Positions 14,408-23,112 of a stretch of 39,027 nt of DNA are shown piece by piece. Both the position numbers and the translations under genes were made by a program. The stretch's first letter is position 1, and each line of letters starts with the position of its first letter. The notes beneath the pieces were generated by a model, which did no database searches, was not told the origin of the DNA, and saw nothing but the letters and a program-made list of their open reading frames with translations. The stretch is from assembly GCF_014495685.1 (NCBI RefSeq), contig NZ_JACTVI010000078.1, positions 1-39,027 of the forward strand. The letters are read 5' to 3'. The DNA is from Streptomyces sp. TRM68367. GTDB taxonomy: Bacteria; Actinomycetota; Actinomycetes; Streptomycetales; Streptomycetaceae.

Positions 14408-15928
14408 TCAGCTCGCCCCGTTCATCCCCAGCCACCCGGCCAGCTTGCCGCCGCGCCCGACGGCGCGCAGCCGCCGTTCCGCCGCGTCCCGGACGGGATC
14501 CGTGGCGACCACGAGCAGCTCGTCCCCGCGCCGCAGCACGGTCGTAGGGAGCGGAACGAACGATGTTCCGTCCCGTACGACCAGCGTGACGGCGGCTCCG
14601 GCCGGCAGCCGCAGCTCGTTGATCTCGACGCCGTGCATCTTCGACCCCTCCGGGATCGCCACCGACAGCAGGTGCCCGCGCAGCCGCTCCAGGGGCGCGG
14701 ACTCGATGCCGAGGTCGGCGGCCTCGGGGCTCTTGCCCAGCCGCAGCCGGCGCGCCAGCCAGGGCAGCGTCGGCCCCTGGATCAGCGTGTAGACGACGAC
14801 CAGGATGAAGACCATGTTGAAGATCCTGCGGCTGCCCGCGACGCCCTCCACCATGGGGATGGTCGCCAGGATGATGGGCACGGCGCCGCGCAGCCCGGCC
14901 CAGGACATCAGGGCCTGCTCCCGCCACGGCACCCGGAACGGCAGCAGGCAGAGCACGACGCTCAGCGGGCGCGCCACCATGGTCAGCACCAGCCCGATGG
15001 CCAGCGCGGGCACGATGTCGTCGCCCAGCTCGTGCGGGGTGACCAGCAGGCCGAGCAGCACGAACATGCCGATCTGGGCCATCCAGCCGACCCCGTCGGC
15101 GAACCCGCGCGTGGCCGGCCAGTGCGGCAGCCGCGCGTTGCCCAGCACCATCGAGGCGAGATAGACCGCGAGGAAGCCGCTGCCGTGGACCAGGGCGCCC
15201 GCCGCGTACGCCGTGACGGCGATCGCCATGACGGCGATGGGGTACAGGCCGGAGGCGGGCAGGGCGACGTGCCTGAGCCCCCAGGCGCCCAGCCAGCCCA
15301 CCGCGATGCCGATGACCGCGCCGATGGCCAGCTCCAGGAGGATCTCGCCGAGCAGCATGTACCAGTGCTCGATCGGTCCGGCCGTGGAGAAGGAGACGAC
15401 CAGGATGACCACCGGAGCGTCGTTGAAGCCGGACTCGGCCTCCAGGGTGCCCGTCACGCGCGCGGGGAGGGGGATTTTGCGCAGCACCGAGAACACGGCC
15501 GCCGCGTCCGTCGAGGACACGATCGCCCCGACGATCAGTGACTGGCGCCACTCCAGGCCGATCAGGTGGTGCGCGGCCGTCGCCGTCACCCCGACGCTCA
15601 CCGCTACCCCGGCCAGCGCCAGCGCCGACGCGGCGGGCAGGGCCGGCTTGACCTCCTTCCACTTCGTGCCCAGACCGCCCTCGGCCAGGATCACGACCAG
15701 GGCCGCGTATCCGATGACCTGGGTCAGCTCGGCGTTGTCGAAGTGGATGCCGCCGATGCCGTCCTGGCCCATGGCGACGCCTATCCCCAGGTAGACGAGC
15801 AGGCTGGGGAGCCCGCTGCGCGAGGAGATCCGGACCGCTGCGACGGCGACGAGCAGGACGATCGAGCAGACGAGCAGGAGCTGGTTGAGCTGGTGGACAG
15901 TCAGCGGCCGTTTCCTTCCCTGGCTCAC
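14408..15928 (-). CDS. CPA1-type potassium/proton (or Na+/H+) antiporter
   Basis: About 500 aa. The N-terminal Na+/H+ exchanger domain has 12-13 membrane segments, with GLPSLLVYLGIGVAMG, STDAAAVFSVLR and EAESGFNDAPVVILV. The two Asp of STDAA and FNDAP are the usual ion-coupling region. The C-terminal TrkA-C/RCK-like domain (about 410-490, SKMHGVEINELRLPAG, RRGDELLVVATDP) suggests ligand gating and a K+/H+ antiporter of the NhaP2/CvrA group. Start unresolved: the GTG at 15926-15928 has no ribosome binding site and lies inside a direct repeat. A CTG at 15902-15904, which aligns with the family start (TVHQLNQLLLV), has AAGGA at the ideal distance of 8 nt. I give the conventional GTG but favour the CTG. 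Confidence 0.88.
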   Translation of the reverse strand: MSQGRKRPLTVHQLNQLLLVCSIVLLVAVAAVRISSRSGLPSLLVYLGIGVAMGQDGIGGIHFDNAELTQVIGYAALVVILAEGGLGTKWKEVKPALPAASALALAGVAVSVGVTATAAHHLIGLEWRQSLIVGAIVSSTDAAAVFSVLRKIPLPARVTGTLEAESGFNDAPVVILVVSFSTAGPIEHWYMLLGEILLELAIGAVIGIAVGWLGAWGLRHVALPASGLYPIAVMAIAVTAYAAGALVHGSGFLAVYLASMVLGNARLPHWPATRGFADGVGWMAQIGMFVLLGLLVTPHELGDDIVPALAIGLVLTMVARPLSVVLCLLPFRVPWREQALMSWAGLRGAVPIILATIPMVEGVAGSRRIFNMVFILVVVYTLIQGPTLPWLARRLRLGKSPEAADLGIESAPLERLRGHLLSVAIPEGSKMHGVEINELRLPAGAAVTLVVRDGTSFVPLPTTVLRRGDELLVVATDPVRDAAERRLRAVGRGGKLAGWLGMNGAS

Positions 15929-15953
15929 GTACACGCGCGTGAGCTCACGTACA
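15923..15953. repeat. Direct repeat with 20-bp period and embedded palindrome
   Basis: GCTCACGTACA occurs at 15923-15933 and 15943-15953, exactly two helical turns apart, and CGTGAGCTCACG (15938-15949) is a perfect palindrome. It is in the leader of the antiporter gene and could bind a regulator. Further upstream CTTGACG occurs twice (about 16012 and 16023), 11 bp apart. Confidence 0.55.
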
Positions 15954-16171
15954 TCGCACACGAAGCTGCGGCGACGCGCCGCCAACTACTTCGTTACCTT
16001 ACCTAACTCTTGACGATTACTTGACGCTTGCCGGAGTGACATCGAACGCTGGTCCGTGCCCCTTCCCGACTCCGCGTCAAGTGGCACAGGGTCCTGCGCC
16101 TATCGTTGCTCCAGCGCTCATTGAAGTTCACAGCCCGCCCTGCCGCTCGCGTTAGGACAGCAAGGACAGCG

Positions 16172-18949
16172 ATGCCCACCGACACCACCGCATCAACGGG
16201 TCACAAGCCCGGCAAGTCCGGCCGGAAGGAGGGGCGCAAAGCCCGTCTGATCGTGCTCGTGCTGGTGCTGGCCATCATCGGCGGCGTGGCCTACGGGGCG
16301 TACTGGTCCGTCAGCACCGTGCGCGCCTCCTTCCCGCAGACCGACGGCTCGATCACGCTGAAGGGCCTGTCGGGGCCGGTCGACGTCAAGCGCGACAGCT
16401 ACGGCATCCCGCAGATCTACGCCTCCTCCGACCAGGACCTGTTCATGGCGCAGGGCTACGTCCAGGCGCAGGACCGGTTCTACCAGATGGACGTGCGCCG
16501 TCACATGACCGCCGGACGCCTGTCCGAGATGTTCGGCAAGGGCCAGGTGGACAACGACGCGTTCCTGCGCACCATGGGCTGGGACCGGATCGCCAAGGAG
16601 GAGTACGACACCAAGCTGTCCGCGTCCACGAAGAAGTACCTCCAGGCCTATGCCAAGGGGGTCAACGCCTACCTGGCGGGCAAGGACGGCGCGGACATCT
16701 CCCTGGAGTACGCGGCCCTGGGCTTCACCAACGACTACAAGCCCGAGAAGTGGACCCCGGTCGACTCGGTCTCCTGGCTCAAGGCAATGGCCTGGGACCT
16801 GCGCGGCAACATGCAGGACGAGATCGACCGCGCCCTGATGACCAGCCGCCTGGGCCCCAAGGAGATCGCCGACCTGTATCCGGAGTACCCGTACAGCCGG
16901 AACAAGGCGATCGTCCAGGAGGGGCAGTACAACGAGCTCACCCACACGTTTGAGCAGGACGGCGGCAGGAGCGGCACATCCGGCAGCGGCACCTCCGGCT
17001 CCGCCGCGGGCACGGGTACGGGTACGGGTACCGGCACCGGCACGCCGGGCCTGCAGAGCCAGCTGTCCGGCCTCCAGAAGGTCCTGGGCGACCTGCCCAC
17101 GGCCGTCGGTATCAACGGCGACGGCATCGGCTCCAACTCCTGGGTCGTCTCCGGCAAGCACACCATCACCGGCAAGCCGCTGCTCGCCAACGACCCCCAC
17201 CTGTCGCCCTCGCTGCCGTCCGTCTGGTACCAGATGGGCCTGCACTGCCGCAGGATCTCCAGCAAGTGCCAGTACGACGTGACCGGCTACACCTTCGCCG
17301 GCATGCCCGGCGTGATCATCGGCCACAACCAGAACATCGCCTGGGGCATGACCAACTCCGGCGTCGACGTCACCGACCTCTACATGGAGAAGATCACCGG
17401 CGACGGCTACCAGTACGACGGCAAGGTGCTGCCCTTCAAGACCCGCGAGGAGACCATCAAGGTCGCCGGCGGAGGGTCCAAGAAGATCGTCGTCCGGCAG
17501 ACCGAGGACGGGATGCCGCTGCTGTCCGACCGCAACGACGAGCTCGTGAAGGTCGGCAAGAAGGCCAGTGTCGACACCGCCGCACCCGACCGCGGCGACG
17601 GCTACGGCGTCGCGCTGCGCTGGACCGCGCTGGACCCGGGCACCACCATGGACGCCGTCTTCGCCATGAACAGAGCGACCGACTGGCACGACTTCCGCGA
17701 GGCCGCCGCCCACTTCGACGTGCCCTCGCAGAACCTGGTCTACGCCGACACCGACGGCCACATCGGCTACACGCTGCCGGGGAAGATCCCCACGCGCGCG
17801 AAGGGCGACGACGGCTCGATCCCGGCGCCGGGCTGGGACTCGAAGTACAAGTGGACCGGCTATATCCCGCAGGACGCGCTGCCCTACGAGTTCGACCCGG
17901 AGAGCGGCTACATCGTCACCGCCAACCAGGCCGTCATCGACCCGGACAAGTACCCCTACACGCTCACCACGGACTGGGGCTACGGCACCCGCAGCCAGCG
18001 CATCACCGACCTGATCCAGTCGAAGATCAAGGACGGCGGCAAGATCTCCCCGGACGACATGCGCCAGATGCAGCTCGACAACAGCAGCGAGATCGCCAAG
18101 CTGCTGGTGCCCACACTGCTGAAGATCGACACCGGGGACAAGGACGTCCGCCAGGCGCAGAAGCTCCTGGAGGGCTGGGACTACACCCAGGACGCCGACT
18201 CGGCGGCCGCCGCCTACTTCAACGCGGTCTGGCGCAACATCCTCAAGCTCGCCTTCGGCGACAAGCTGCCCAAGGAGCTGCGGGTCAAGGGCCAGTGCCT
18301 GCTCGTCGACCCGGTCAACACCACCGGACCGGTGGACGCGACCCAGAAGGTGCGCGAGTGCGGCGAGCGGGAGGCCGACCAGGCGCAGCCGGACGGCGGC
18401 GGCCGCTGGATCGAGGTGGTCCGCAACCTCATGAACGACCAGAAGAGCCACTGGTGGAAGACGCCCGAGCGGCTCACCCGCCCCGGCGCCGACAACCGCG
18501 ACGACCTGTTCAAGCGCGCCATGATCGACGCTCGCTGGGAGCTGACCGCCCTGCTCGGCAAGGACATCGACACCTGGAACTGGGGCCGGCTGCACCGCCT
18601 GTTCCTGAAGAACCAGACCCTGGGCACCGACGGACCCGGCTTCCTGCAGTACGTCCTCAACCGCGGTCCGTGGAAGCTCAGCGGCGGCGAGGCCACGGTC
18701 AACGCGACCGGCTGGAACGCCGCCGGCGGCTACGGCGTCGTCTGGGTGCCGTCGATGCGGATGGTGGTCAACCTCGGCGACCTCGACAAGTCGAAGTGGA
18801 TCAACCTCACCGGCGCCTCCGGGCACGCCTACAGCGCCCACTACGTCGACCAGACCGACAAGTGGGCCAAGGGCGAGCTGCTGGCCTGGTCCTTCACGGA
18901 CAAGGCGGTCGACGGCAACACGAGCGACACGCTGGTGCTGAAGCCGTAA
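16172..18949 (+). CDS. Membrane-anchored penicillin acylase-family amidase
   Basis: A 925-aa Ntn-hydrolase. A basic N-terminus and one membrane helix (LIVLVLVLAIIGGVAYG, about 26-45) place the enzyme outside the membrane. The alpha-chain part (about 60-260) starts with RDSYGIPQIYA and contains AQGYVQAQDRFYQMD. Self-cleavage is expected at G320/S321 in GDGIGSNSWVVSG, freeing Ser321 as nucleophile of the beta chain, which also has LLANDPHL and the Asn-rich C-terminal region NATGWNAAGGYG. Substrates may be beta-lactams, acyl-homoserine lactones, lipopeptides or other N-acyl compounds; sequence alone does not decide. The spacer just before the cleavage site is a (GT)n repeat. ATG start with AAGGA 5 nt upstream. 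Divergent from the antiporter; strong terminator downstream. Confidence 0.92.
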   Translation: MPTDTTASTGHKPGKSGRKEGRKARLIVLVLVLAIIGGVAYGAYWSVSTVRASFPQTDGSITLKGLSGPVDVKRDSYGIPQIYASSDQDLFMAQGYVQAQDRFYQMDVRRHMTAGRLSEMFGKGQVDNDAFLRTMGWDRIAKEEYDTKLSASTKKYLQAYAKGVNAYLAGKDGADISLEYAALGFTNDYKPEKWTPVDSVSWLKAMAWDLRGNMQDEIDRALMTSRLGPKEIADLYPEYPYSRNKAIVQEGQYNELTHTFEQDGGRSGTSGSGTSGSAAGTGTGTGTGTGTPGLQSQLSGLQKVLGDLPTAVGINGDGIGSNSWVVSGKHTITGKPLLANDPHLSPSLPSVWYQMGLHCRRISSKCQYDVTGYTFAGMPGVIIGHNQNIAWGMTNSGVDVTDLYMEKITGDGYQYDGKVLPFKTREETIKVAGGGSKKIVVRQTEDGMPLLSDRNDELVKVGKKASVDTAAPDRGDGYGVALRWTALDPGTTMDAVFAMNRATDWHDFREAAAHFDVPSQNLVYADTDGHIGYTLPGKIPTRAKGDDGSIPAPGWDSKYKWTGYIPQDALPYEFDPESGYIVTANQAVIDPDKYPYTLTTDWGYGTRSQRITDLIQSKIKDGGKISPDDMRQMQLDNSSEIAKLLVPTLLKIDTGDKDVRQAQKLLEGWDYTQDADSAAAAYFNAVWRNILKLAFGDKLPKELRVKGQCLLVDPVNTTGPVDATQKVRECGEREADQAQPDGGGRWIEVVRNLMNDQKSHWWKTPERLTRPGADNRDDLFKRAMIDARWELTALLGKDIDTWNWGRLHRLFLKNQTLGTDGPGFLQYVLNRGPWKLSGGEATVNATGWNAAGGYGVVWVPSMRMVVNLGDLDKSKWINLTGASGHAYSAHYVDQTDKWAKGELLAWSFTDKAVDGNTSDTLVLKP
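17009..17044 (+). repeat. In-frame GGTACG/GGCACC hexamer repeat in the acylase spacer
   Basis: Six-base units encoding Gly-Thr are repeated about six times (residues 280-291), ahead of the autocleavage site. Such tracts can gain or lose units without frameshift. Confidence 0.75.
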
Positions 18950-18968
18950 AGCCCCCGCTCTCCTGACG

Positions 18969-19004
18969 GAAAGGGGCCTCCACGCGCGCGCGGAGGCCCC
19001 TTTC
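18969..19004. terminator. Bidirectional terminator between acylase and 5-FCL genes
   Basis: Perfect 13-bp stem GAAAGGGGCCTCC/GGAGGCCCCTTTC with a 10-nt CG-rich loop, between two convergent genes. Confidence 0.85.
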
Positions 19005-19046
19005 GGCTCCTCTTCCGTCGGTCGGGGCGTCGTCCGTGACGCTCCG

Positions 19047-19661
19047 TCAGCGGAACCGCCGCACCCCCGACGGCGTCACCACCGCGTGCACCGGCCGGTC
19101 GTGCGGCTCGGCCGGGACCCGCTCGACGACCTCCGTGTCGTACAGCAGGACCACCAGTGCGGGATGCGCGTCCGCGCGGTCCAGGCGGGCGAGGACCCGG
19201 TCGTACGAGCCCCCGCCGCGCCCGAGCCGCATGCCGTGCGCGTCGACCGCCAGACCCGGCAGCAGCACCACGTCGGCGCCGGTCACGGCGGCCGGCCCGA
19301 GACGCTCGCCGGCGGGCTCGAACAAGGCCATCCGTCCGCCGTGCTGCACGCGCGCGAGGGAGCCCGCACCGCCGTACGTCCCCCAGTCCAGGTCGTTGTC
19401 GGGGAGCAGGGCCGGCAGCAGGACCGTGACGTCCCGCGCGCGCAGCGCGTCGAGCAGCGCGAGCGTGCCGGGTTCGCTCCCCACGGAGACGTACGCCGCC
19501 ACCGTGCGCGCATGCGCCAGTTCGGGCAGTTCCAGTGCCTGCCCGGCCAGCGCGGCCGCCGTTTCCCGCACGTCATCCGCCGTCAACCTGTTCCTCACCG
19601 CGAGGAATTCCTGCCGCAACGCGCGCTTGTCAGGCTCGGCCGTACGTCCGATGTGACTCAA
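19047..19661 (-). CDS. 5-formyltetrahydrofolate cyclo-ligase
   Basis: A 204-aa enzyme that converts 5-formyl-THF to 5,10-methenyl-THF using ATP, returning folate to the active pool. Visible features: DKRALRQEFLAVRNRL at the N-terminus (ATP and folate contacts) and LLPGLAVDAHGMRLGRGGG with YDR after it (the family signature with the ATP-binding glycines). Length is typical. The TTG start at 19659-19661 is supported by GGAGG six nt upstream. It is divergent from galU, as in Mycobacterium tuberculosis (Rv0992c/Rv0993), and the intervening 95 bp contains an AT-rich palindrome. Confidence 0.92.
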   Translation of the reverse strand: MSHIGRTAEPDKRALRQEFLAVRNRLTADDVRETAAALAGQALELPELAHARTVAAYVSVGSEPGTLALLDALRARDVTVLLPALLPDNDLDWGTYGGAGSLARVQHGGRMALFEPAGERLGPAAVTGADVVLLPGLAVDAHGMRLGRGGGSYDRVLARLDRADAHPALVVLLYDTEVVERVPAEPHDRPVHAVVTPSGVRRFR

Positions 19662-19684
19662 GGGTCGCCTCCCGTACCGTTCTA

Positions 19685-19707
19685 ATTAGGCTCATATGAG
19701 AGCTAAT
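19685..19707. promoter_or_regulatory. AT-rich palindrome between 5-FCL and galU
   Basis: Core CTCATATGAG (perfect 10-bp palindrome) with outer arms ATTAG and CTAAT, separated from the core by one and two bases. Strongly AT-rich against its surroundings. It is between divergent starts and may be an operator or contain a -10 region. Confidence 0.45.
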
Positions 19708-19756
19708 GAACCGGAGCCGCAGATTCCCCGCAAAGGCACCGGATATGGTGGCGGGC

Positions 19757-20659
19757 ATGACTCAGTCGCACCCTCGGATCAGCAAGGCTGTCATTCCCGC
19801 AGCGGGCCTCGGTACCCGGTTCCTGCCGGCCACCAAAGCCACTCCCAAGGAGATGCTGCCGGTCGTGGACAAGCCGGCGATCCAGTATGTGGTCGAAGAG
19901 GCCGTTGCCGCGGGTCTCGACGACGTCCTCATGGTCACGGGCCGCAACAAGCGCCCCCTGGAGGACCACTTCGACCGCAACTACGAGCTGGAGTCGGCCC
20001 TCGAGAAGAAGGGCGACGAGAACCGCCTCGCCAAGGTGCAGGAGTCCAGCGACCTCGCGACCATGCACTACGTCCGCCAGGGCGACCCCAGGGGCCTCGG
20101 CCACGCCGTGCTGTGCGCCGCCCCGCACGTCGGCCACGAGCCCTTCGCCGTGCTGCTCGGCGACGACCTGATCGACGCGCGCGACCCGCTGCTCAAGCGG
20201 ATGATCGAGGTCCAGGAGCAGCACGCGGGCAGCGTCATCGCGCTCATGGAGGTCGCCCCCGAGCAGATCAACCTCTACGGCTGTGCCGTCGTCGACGCCA
20301 CCGAGGACAGCGACGTCGTCAAGGTGAGCGGCCTGGTCGAGAAGCCCGACGCCGCGGACGCCCCGTCGAACTACGCGGTTATCGGCCGCTACGTCCTCGA
20401 CCCGCACGTCTTCGGCATACTGCGCAGGACCGAGCCCGGCCGCGGCGGCGAGATCCAGCTCACCGACGCCCTCCAGCAACTCGCCGCCGACGAGAAGGTC
20501 GGCGGCCCGGTGCACGGCGTCGTCTTCAAGGGCCGCCGCTATGACACCGGCGACCGCGGCGACTACCTGCGTGCCATTGTCCGACTCGCGTGCGAACGTG
20601 AAGACCTGGGCCCGGACTTCCGGACCTGGCTTCGCAGTTACGTAGCCGAGGAGATGTAG
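19757..20659 (+). CDS. galU: UTP-glucose-1-phosphate uridylyltransferase
   Basis: A 300-aa nucleotidyltransferase that makes UDP-glucose, precursor for galactose metabolism, glycans and teichoic acids. The N-terminal motif AVIPAAGLGTRFLPATKATP is the pyrophosphorylase signature. KEMLPVVDKPAIQYVVEEA, VLLGDDLID and GLVEKPDAADAPSNYAVIG broken as GLVEKP and SNYAVIGRY are GalU-type blocks. ATG 19757 is chosen because the conserved domain begins eight residues later; upstream ATGs at 19706 and 19745 are in frame. It is followed after 5 nt by the MoeA-like gene, so the two form an operon, as in mycobacteria. Confidence 0.95.
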   Translation: MTQSHPRISKAVIPAAGLGTRFLPATKATPKEMLPVVDKPAIQYVVEEAVAAGLDDVLMVTGRNKRPLEDHFDRNYELESALEKKGDENRLAKVQESSDLATMHYVRQGDPRGLGHAVLCAAPHVGHEPFAVLLGDDLIDARDPLLKRMIEVQEQHAGSVIALMEVAPEQINLYGCAVVDATEDSDVVKVSGLVEKPDAADAPSNYAVIGRYVLDPHVFGILRRTEPGRGGEIQLTDALQQLAADEKVGGPVHGVVFKGRRYDTGDRGDYLRAIVRLACEREDLGPDFRTWLRSYVAEEM

Positions 20660-20664
20660 CAACG

Positions 20665-22002
20665 TTGAGCAGCGCCGCGCCCCGCGCCACCGGCCAGGAC
20701 CACTTTGGCCCGGACCACCTGTGGACGGTGGACGAGCACCTGGAGGACATCCTCGCCGCCGTCCGCCCCCTCGACCCCATCGAGCTGCAGCTGCTCGACG
20801 CCCAGGGCTGCGTCCTGGTCGACGACGTCACGGTGCCCCTCTCCCTGCCGCCGTTCGACAACAGCTCCATGGACGGGTACGCGGTGCGGGTCGCGGACGT
20901 CGCCGGCGCGAGCGAGGAGTTCCCGGCGGTCCTGGAGGTCGTCGGGGACGTCGCGGCGGGCTCGGCCGACGTGCTGCACGTCGGCCCCGGCCAGGCCGCC
21001 CGCATCATGACCGGCGCCCCGCTGCCGCCCGGCGCCGAGACCGTCGTGCCCGTGGAGTGGACCGATGGCGGCCTCGGCGAGGGCGCGGTCGCCGGGATGC
21101 GCGCCCGCAGCCTCGCCCCCGAGGCCGCCACCGGGCACGTGCACGTGTACCGGCCGGCCGAGACACGCGCGCACGTGCGCGCGCAGGGCAGTGACGTGAA
21201 GGCCGGCGACCGCGCCCTGGAAGCCGGTACGGTCCTCGGCCCGCCGCAGATCGGTCTGCTCGCCGCCATCGGCCGCGGCACCGTACGCGTGCGCCCGCGC
21301 CCGCGCGTGGTCGTCCTGTCCACCGGCAGCGAACTCGCCCAGCCCGACACCGACCTGCGCACCGGCCAGATCTACGACTCCAACAGCTTCGCCCTCACCG
21401 CCGCCGCCCGCGACGCCGGCGCCATCGCCTACCGGGTGGGCGCGGTCGCCGACGACGCCGAGACGTTGCGCTCCACCATCGAGGACCAGCTGGTGCGCGC
21501 CGACCTGATGGTCACCTCCGGCGGGGTCAGCGTCGGCGCGTACGACGTGGTCAAGGAGGCGCTCAGTCACGTCGGCGACGAGGACGAGGCCGGCAGCGGC
21601 GTCGAGTTCCGCAAGCTCGCCATGCAGCCCGGGAAGCCACAGGGCTTCGGCTCCATCGGCCCCGACCACACCCCGCTGCTGGCCCTGCCCGGCAACCCCG
21701 TCTCGTCGTACGTCTCCTTCGAGCTGTTCGTGCGCCCCGCGATCCGCACGCTCATGGGGCTGACGGACGTCCACCGGCCCCGCACCCGGGCCGCCCTGAC
21801 CGCGGACAAGGCGCTGACCTCGCCGAAGGGCCGCAGACAGTTCCTGCGCGGCAGCTACGCCGACGGCGCGGTGAGGCCGGTCGGCGGGGCCGGGTCCCAC
21901 CTGGTCGCGGCGCTCGCCCACGCCGACGCGCTGATCGTCGTACCCGAGGACGCCGAGTCCGTCGAGCCGGGCGCCGAGGTCGAGGTGGTCCTGCTCGGCT
22001 GA
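20665..22002 (+). CDS. moeA: MoeA-like protein (candidate Glp cell-division protein)
   Basis: A 445-aa MoeA/gephyrin-fold protein: molybdopterin molybdotransferase by family. All domains are present: N-terminal PPFDNSSMDGYAVRV, GDVAAGS and RIMTGAPLPPGAETVVP; the MoCF domain with VLSTGSEL, IYDSN and TSGGVSVGAYD (the conserved Asp of the active site); PGKPQGFG and LPGNPVSSYVSFE; and a C-terminal beta domain. In Corynebacterium a MoeA paralogue in this gene order (galU, moeA-like, rimJ, membrane protein) was described as Glp, an FtsZ-binding division protein with membrane receptor GlpR. This is my recollection; here the moaC and mog genes next door also allow a true cofactor role. TTG start, GAGGAG 11 nt upstream, 5 nt after galU. 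Confidence 0.9.
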   Translation: MSSAAPRATGQDHFGPDHLWTVDEHLEDILAAVRPLDPIELQLLDAQGCVLVDDVTVPLSLPPFDNSSMDGYAVRVADVAGASEEFPAVLEVVGDVAAGSADVLHVGPGQAARIMTGAPLPPGAETVVPVEWTDGGLGEGAVAGMRARSLAPEAATGHVHVYRPAETRAHVRAQGSDVKAGDRALEAGTVLGPPQIGLLAAIGRGTVRVRPRPRVVVLSTGSELAQPDTDLRTGQIYDSNSFALTAAARDAGAIAYRVGAVADDAETLRSTIEDQLVRADLMVTSGGVSVGAYDVVKEALSHVGDEDEAGSGVEFRKLAMQPGKPQGFGSIGPDHTPLLALPGNPVSSYVSFELFVRPAIRTLMGLTDVHRPRTRAALTADKALTSPKGRRQFLRGSYADGAVRPVGGAGSHLVAALAHADALIVVPEDAESVEPGAEVEVVLLG

Positions 22003-22088
22003 GAGCCCCTGGTTGGGGGTACCGTGTCGCGCACAGCAGGCCCATGCGCCGCACCGCGCCGGGCCCGGACCGGGAGCGCCACACGAGC

Positions 22089-22583
22089 ATGAGTACCCAG
22101 GACTCAGGTACGCAGGACCGCCTCACGCACATCGACGATGCGGGCGCCGCCCGTATGGTCGACGTCTCCGGCAAGGACGTGACCGCGCGCACCGCCCGCG
22201 CCAGCGGACGCGTCCTGGTCTCGCCCCGCGTGGTCGAGCTGCTGCGCGGCGAGGGAGTCCCCAAGGGAGACGCCCTGGCCACCGCGCGGATCGCCGGGAT
22301 CATGGGCGCCAAGCGCACCCCCGAGCTGATCCCGCTGTGTCACCCGTTGTCGGTGTCGGGTGTGAAACTGGACCTGTCGGTCGCGGACGACGCCGTGGAG
22401 ATCCTCGCCACCGTCAAGACCACGGACCGCACGGGCGTCGAGATGGAGGCCCTCACCGCGGTCTCCGTCGCCGCGCTCACCGTGATCGACATGGTCAAGG
22501 CGGTCGACAAGGGAGCGGTCATCACGGACGTGCGGGTGGAGGAGAAGACGGGCGGCAAGTCGGGCGACTGGAGCCGGTCATGA
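22089..22583 (+). CDS. moaC: Cyclic pyranopterin monophosphate synthase
   Basis: A 164-aa MoaC, which with MoaA converts GTP to cyclic pyranopterin in molybdenum cofactor synthesis. Recognisable blocks: LTHIDDAGAARMVDVSGKDVT broken as LTHIDDAGAARMVDVS; KGDALATARIAGIMGAKRT; LIPLCHPL (catalytic-site His); TDRTGVEMEALTAVSVAAL; and VRVEEKTGGKSG at the C-terminus with the conserved Lys. ATG start 22089-22091 has only a weak GGGAG upstream. The last four bases overlap the mog start (ATGA). Confidence 0.94.
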   Translation: MSTQDSGTQDRLTHIDDAGAARMVDVSGKDVTARTARASGRVLVSPRVVELLRGEGVPKGDALATARIAGIMGAKRTPELIPLCHPLSVSGVKLDLSVADDAVEILATVKTTDRTGVEMEALTAVSVAALTVIDMVKAVDKGAVITDVRVEEKTGGKSGDWSRS

Positions 22584-23086
22584 CGTACCGCGCTCTCGTC
22601 GTCACGGCCTCCAACCGGGCCGCCGCCGGGATCTACGAGGACAAGGGCGGCCCGCTGATCGCCGAGGGCCTGAAGAGGTTCGGCTTCTCGGTGGACGGGC
22701 CGCAGGTGGTCCCGGACGGCGACCCTGTGGAGGCCGCCCTGCGCGCCGGGGTCGACGCCGGGTACGACGCGATCGTCACCACCGGCGGCACGGGCATCTC
22801 GCCGACGGACCGCACGCCCGAGGCGACCCGTCGGGTGATCGACCACGAGGTGCCGGGCATCGCGGAGGCCATCCGGGCGCTCGGACGTCAGAAGGTGCCG
22901 ACGGCCGCGCTCTCCCGGGGCCTGGCCGGAGTGGCCGGGCGCACACTGGTCATCAACCTGCCGGGTTCCAGCGGCGGGGTCAAGGACGGGCTGGCCGTCC
23001 TGGAGCCCCTGCTGACACACGCCGTCGACCAGATACGCGGCGGTGACCACCCCAGACCCGGCGCCAGTAGTGGGGGTGCGAGCTGA
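22580..23086 (+). CDS. mog: Molybdopterin adenylyltransferase-like protein (MogA/MoaB)
   Basis: A 168-aa MoCF-fold protein that would adenylylate molybdopterin before metal insertion. The signature is complete: VTTGGTGISPTDRTPEATRRV, broken as VTTGGTGISP and DRTPEATR, and LVINLPGSSGGVKDGL with the second phosphate loop. N-terminal ALVVTASNRAAAGIYEDKGGP is typical of the actinobacterial MogA group. It overlaps moaC by 4 nt (ATGA). The last codons (GASSGGAS) are followed by the acetyltransferase, whose candidate CTG start overlaps the stop. Confidence 0.93.
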   Translation: MTYRALVVTASNRAAAGIYEDKGGPLIAEGLKRFGFSVDGPQVVPDGDPVEAALRAGVDAGYDAIVTTGGTGISPTDRTPEATRRVIDHEVPGIAEAIRALGRQKVPTAALSRGLAGVAGRTLVINLPGSSGGVKDGLAVLEPLLTHAVDQIRGGDHPRPGASSGGAS

Positions 23087-23112
23087 ACAGCCCATCCTGG
23101 CCAGTCGAGCTG

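Noticed and set aside
16193..18841. 882-codon minus-strand frame opposite the penicillin acylase
   Set aside because: Antisense mirror of a GC-rich gene; composition dominated by Val, Asp, Gly and His with no family features.
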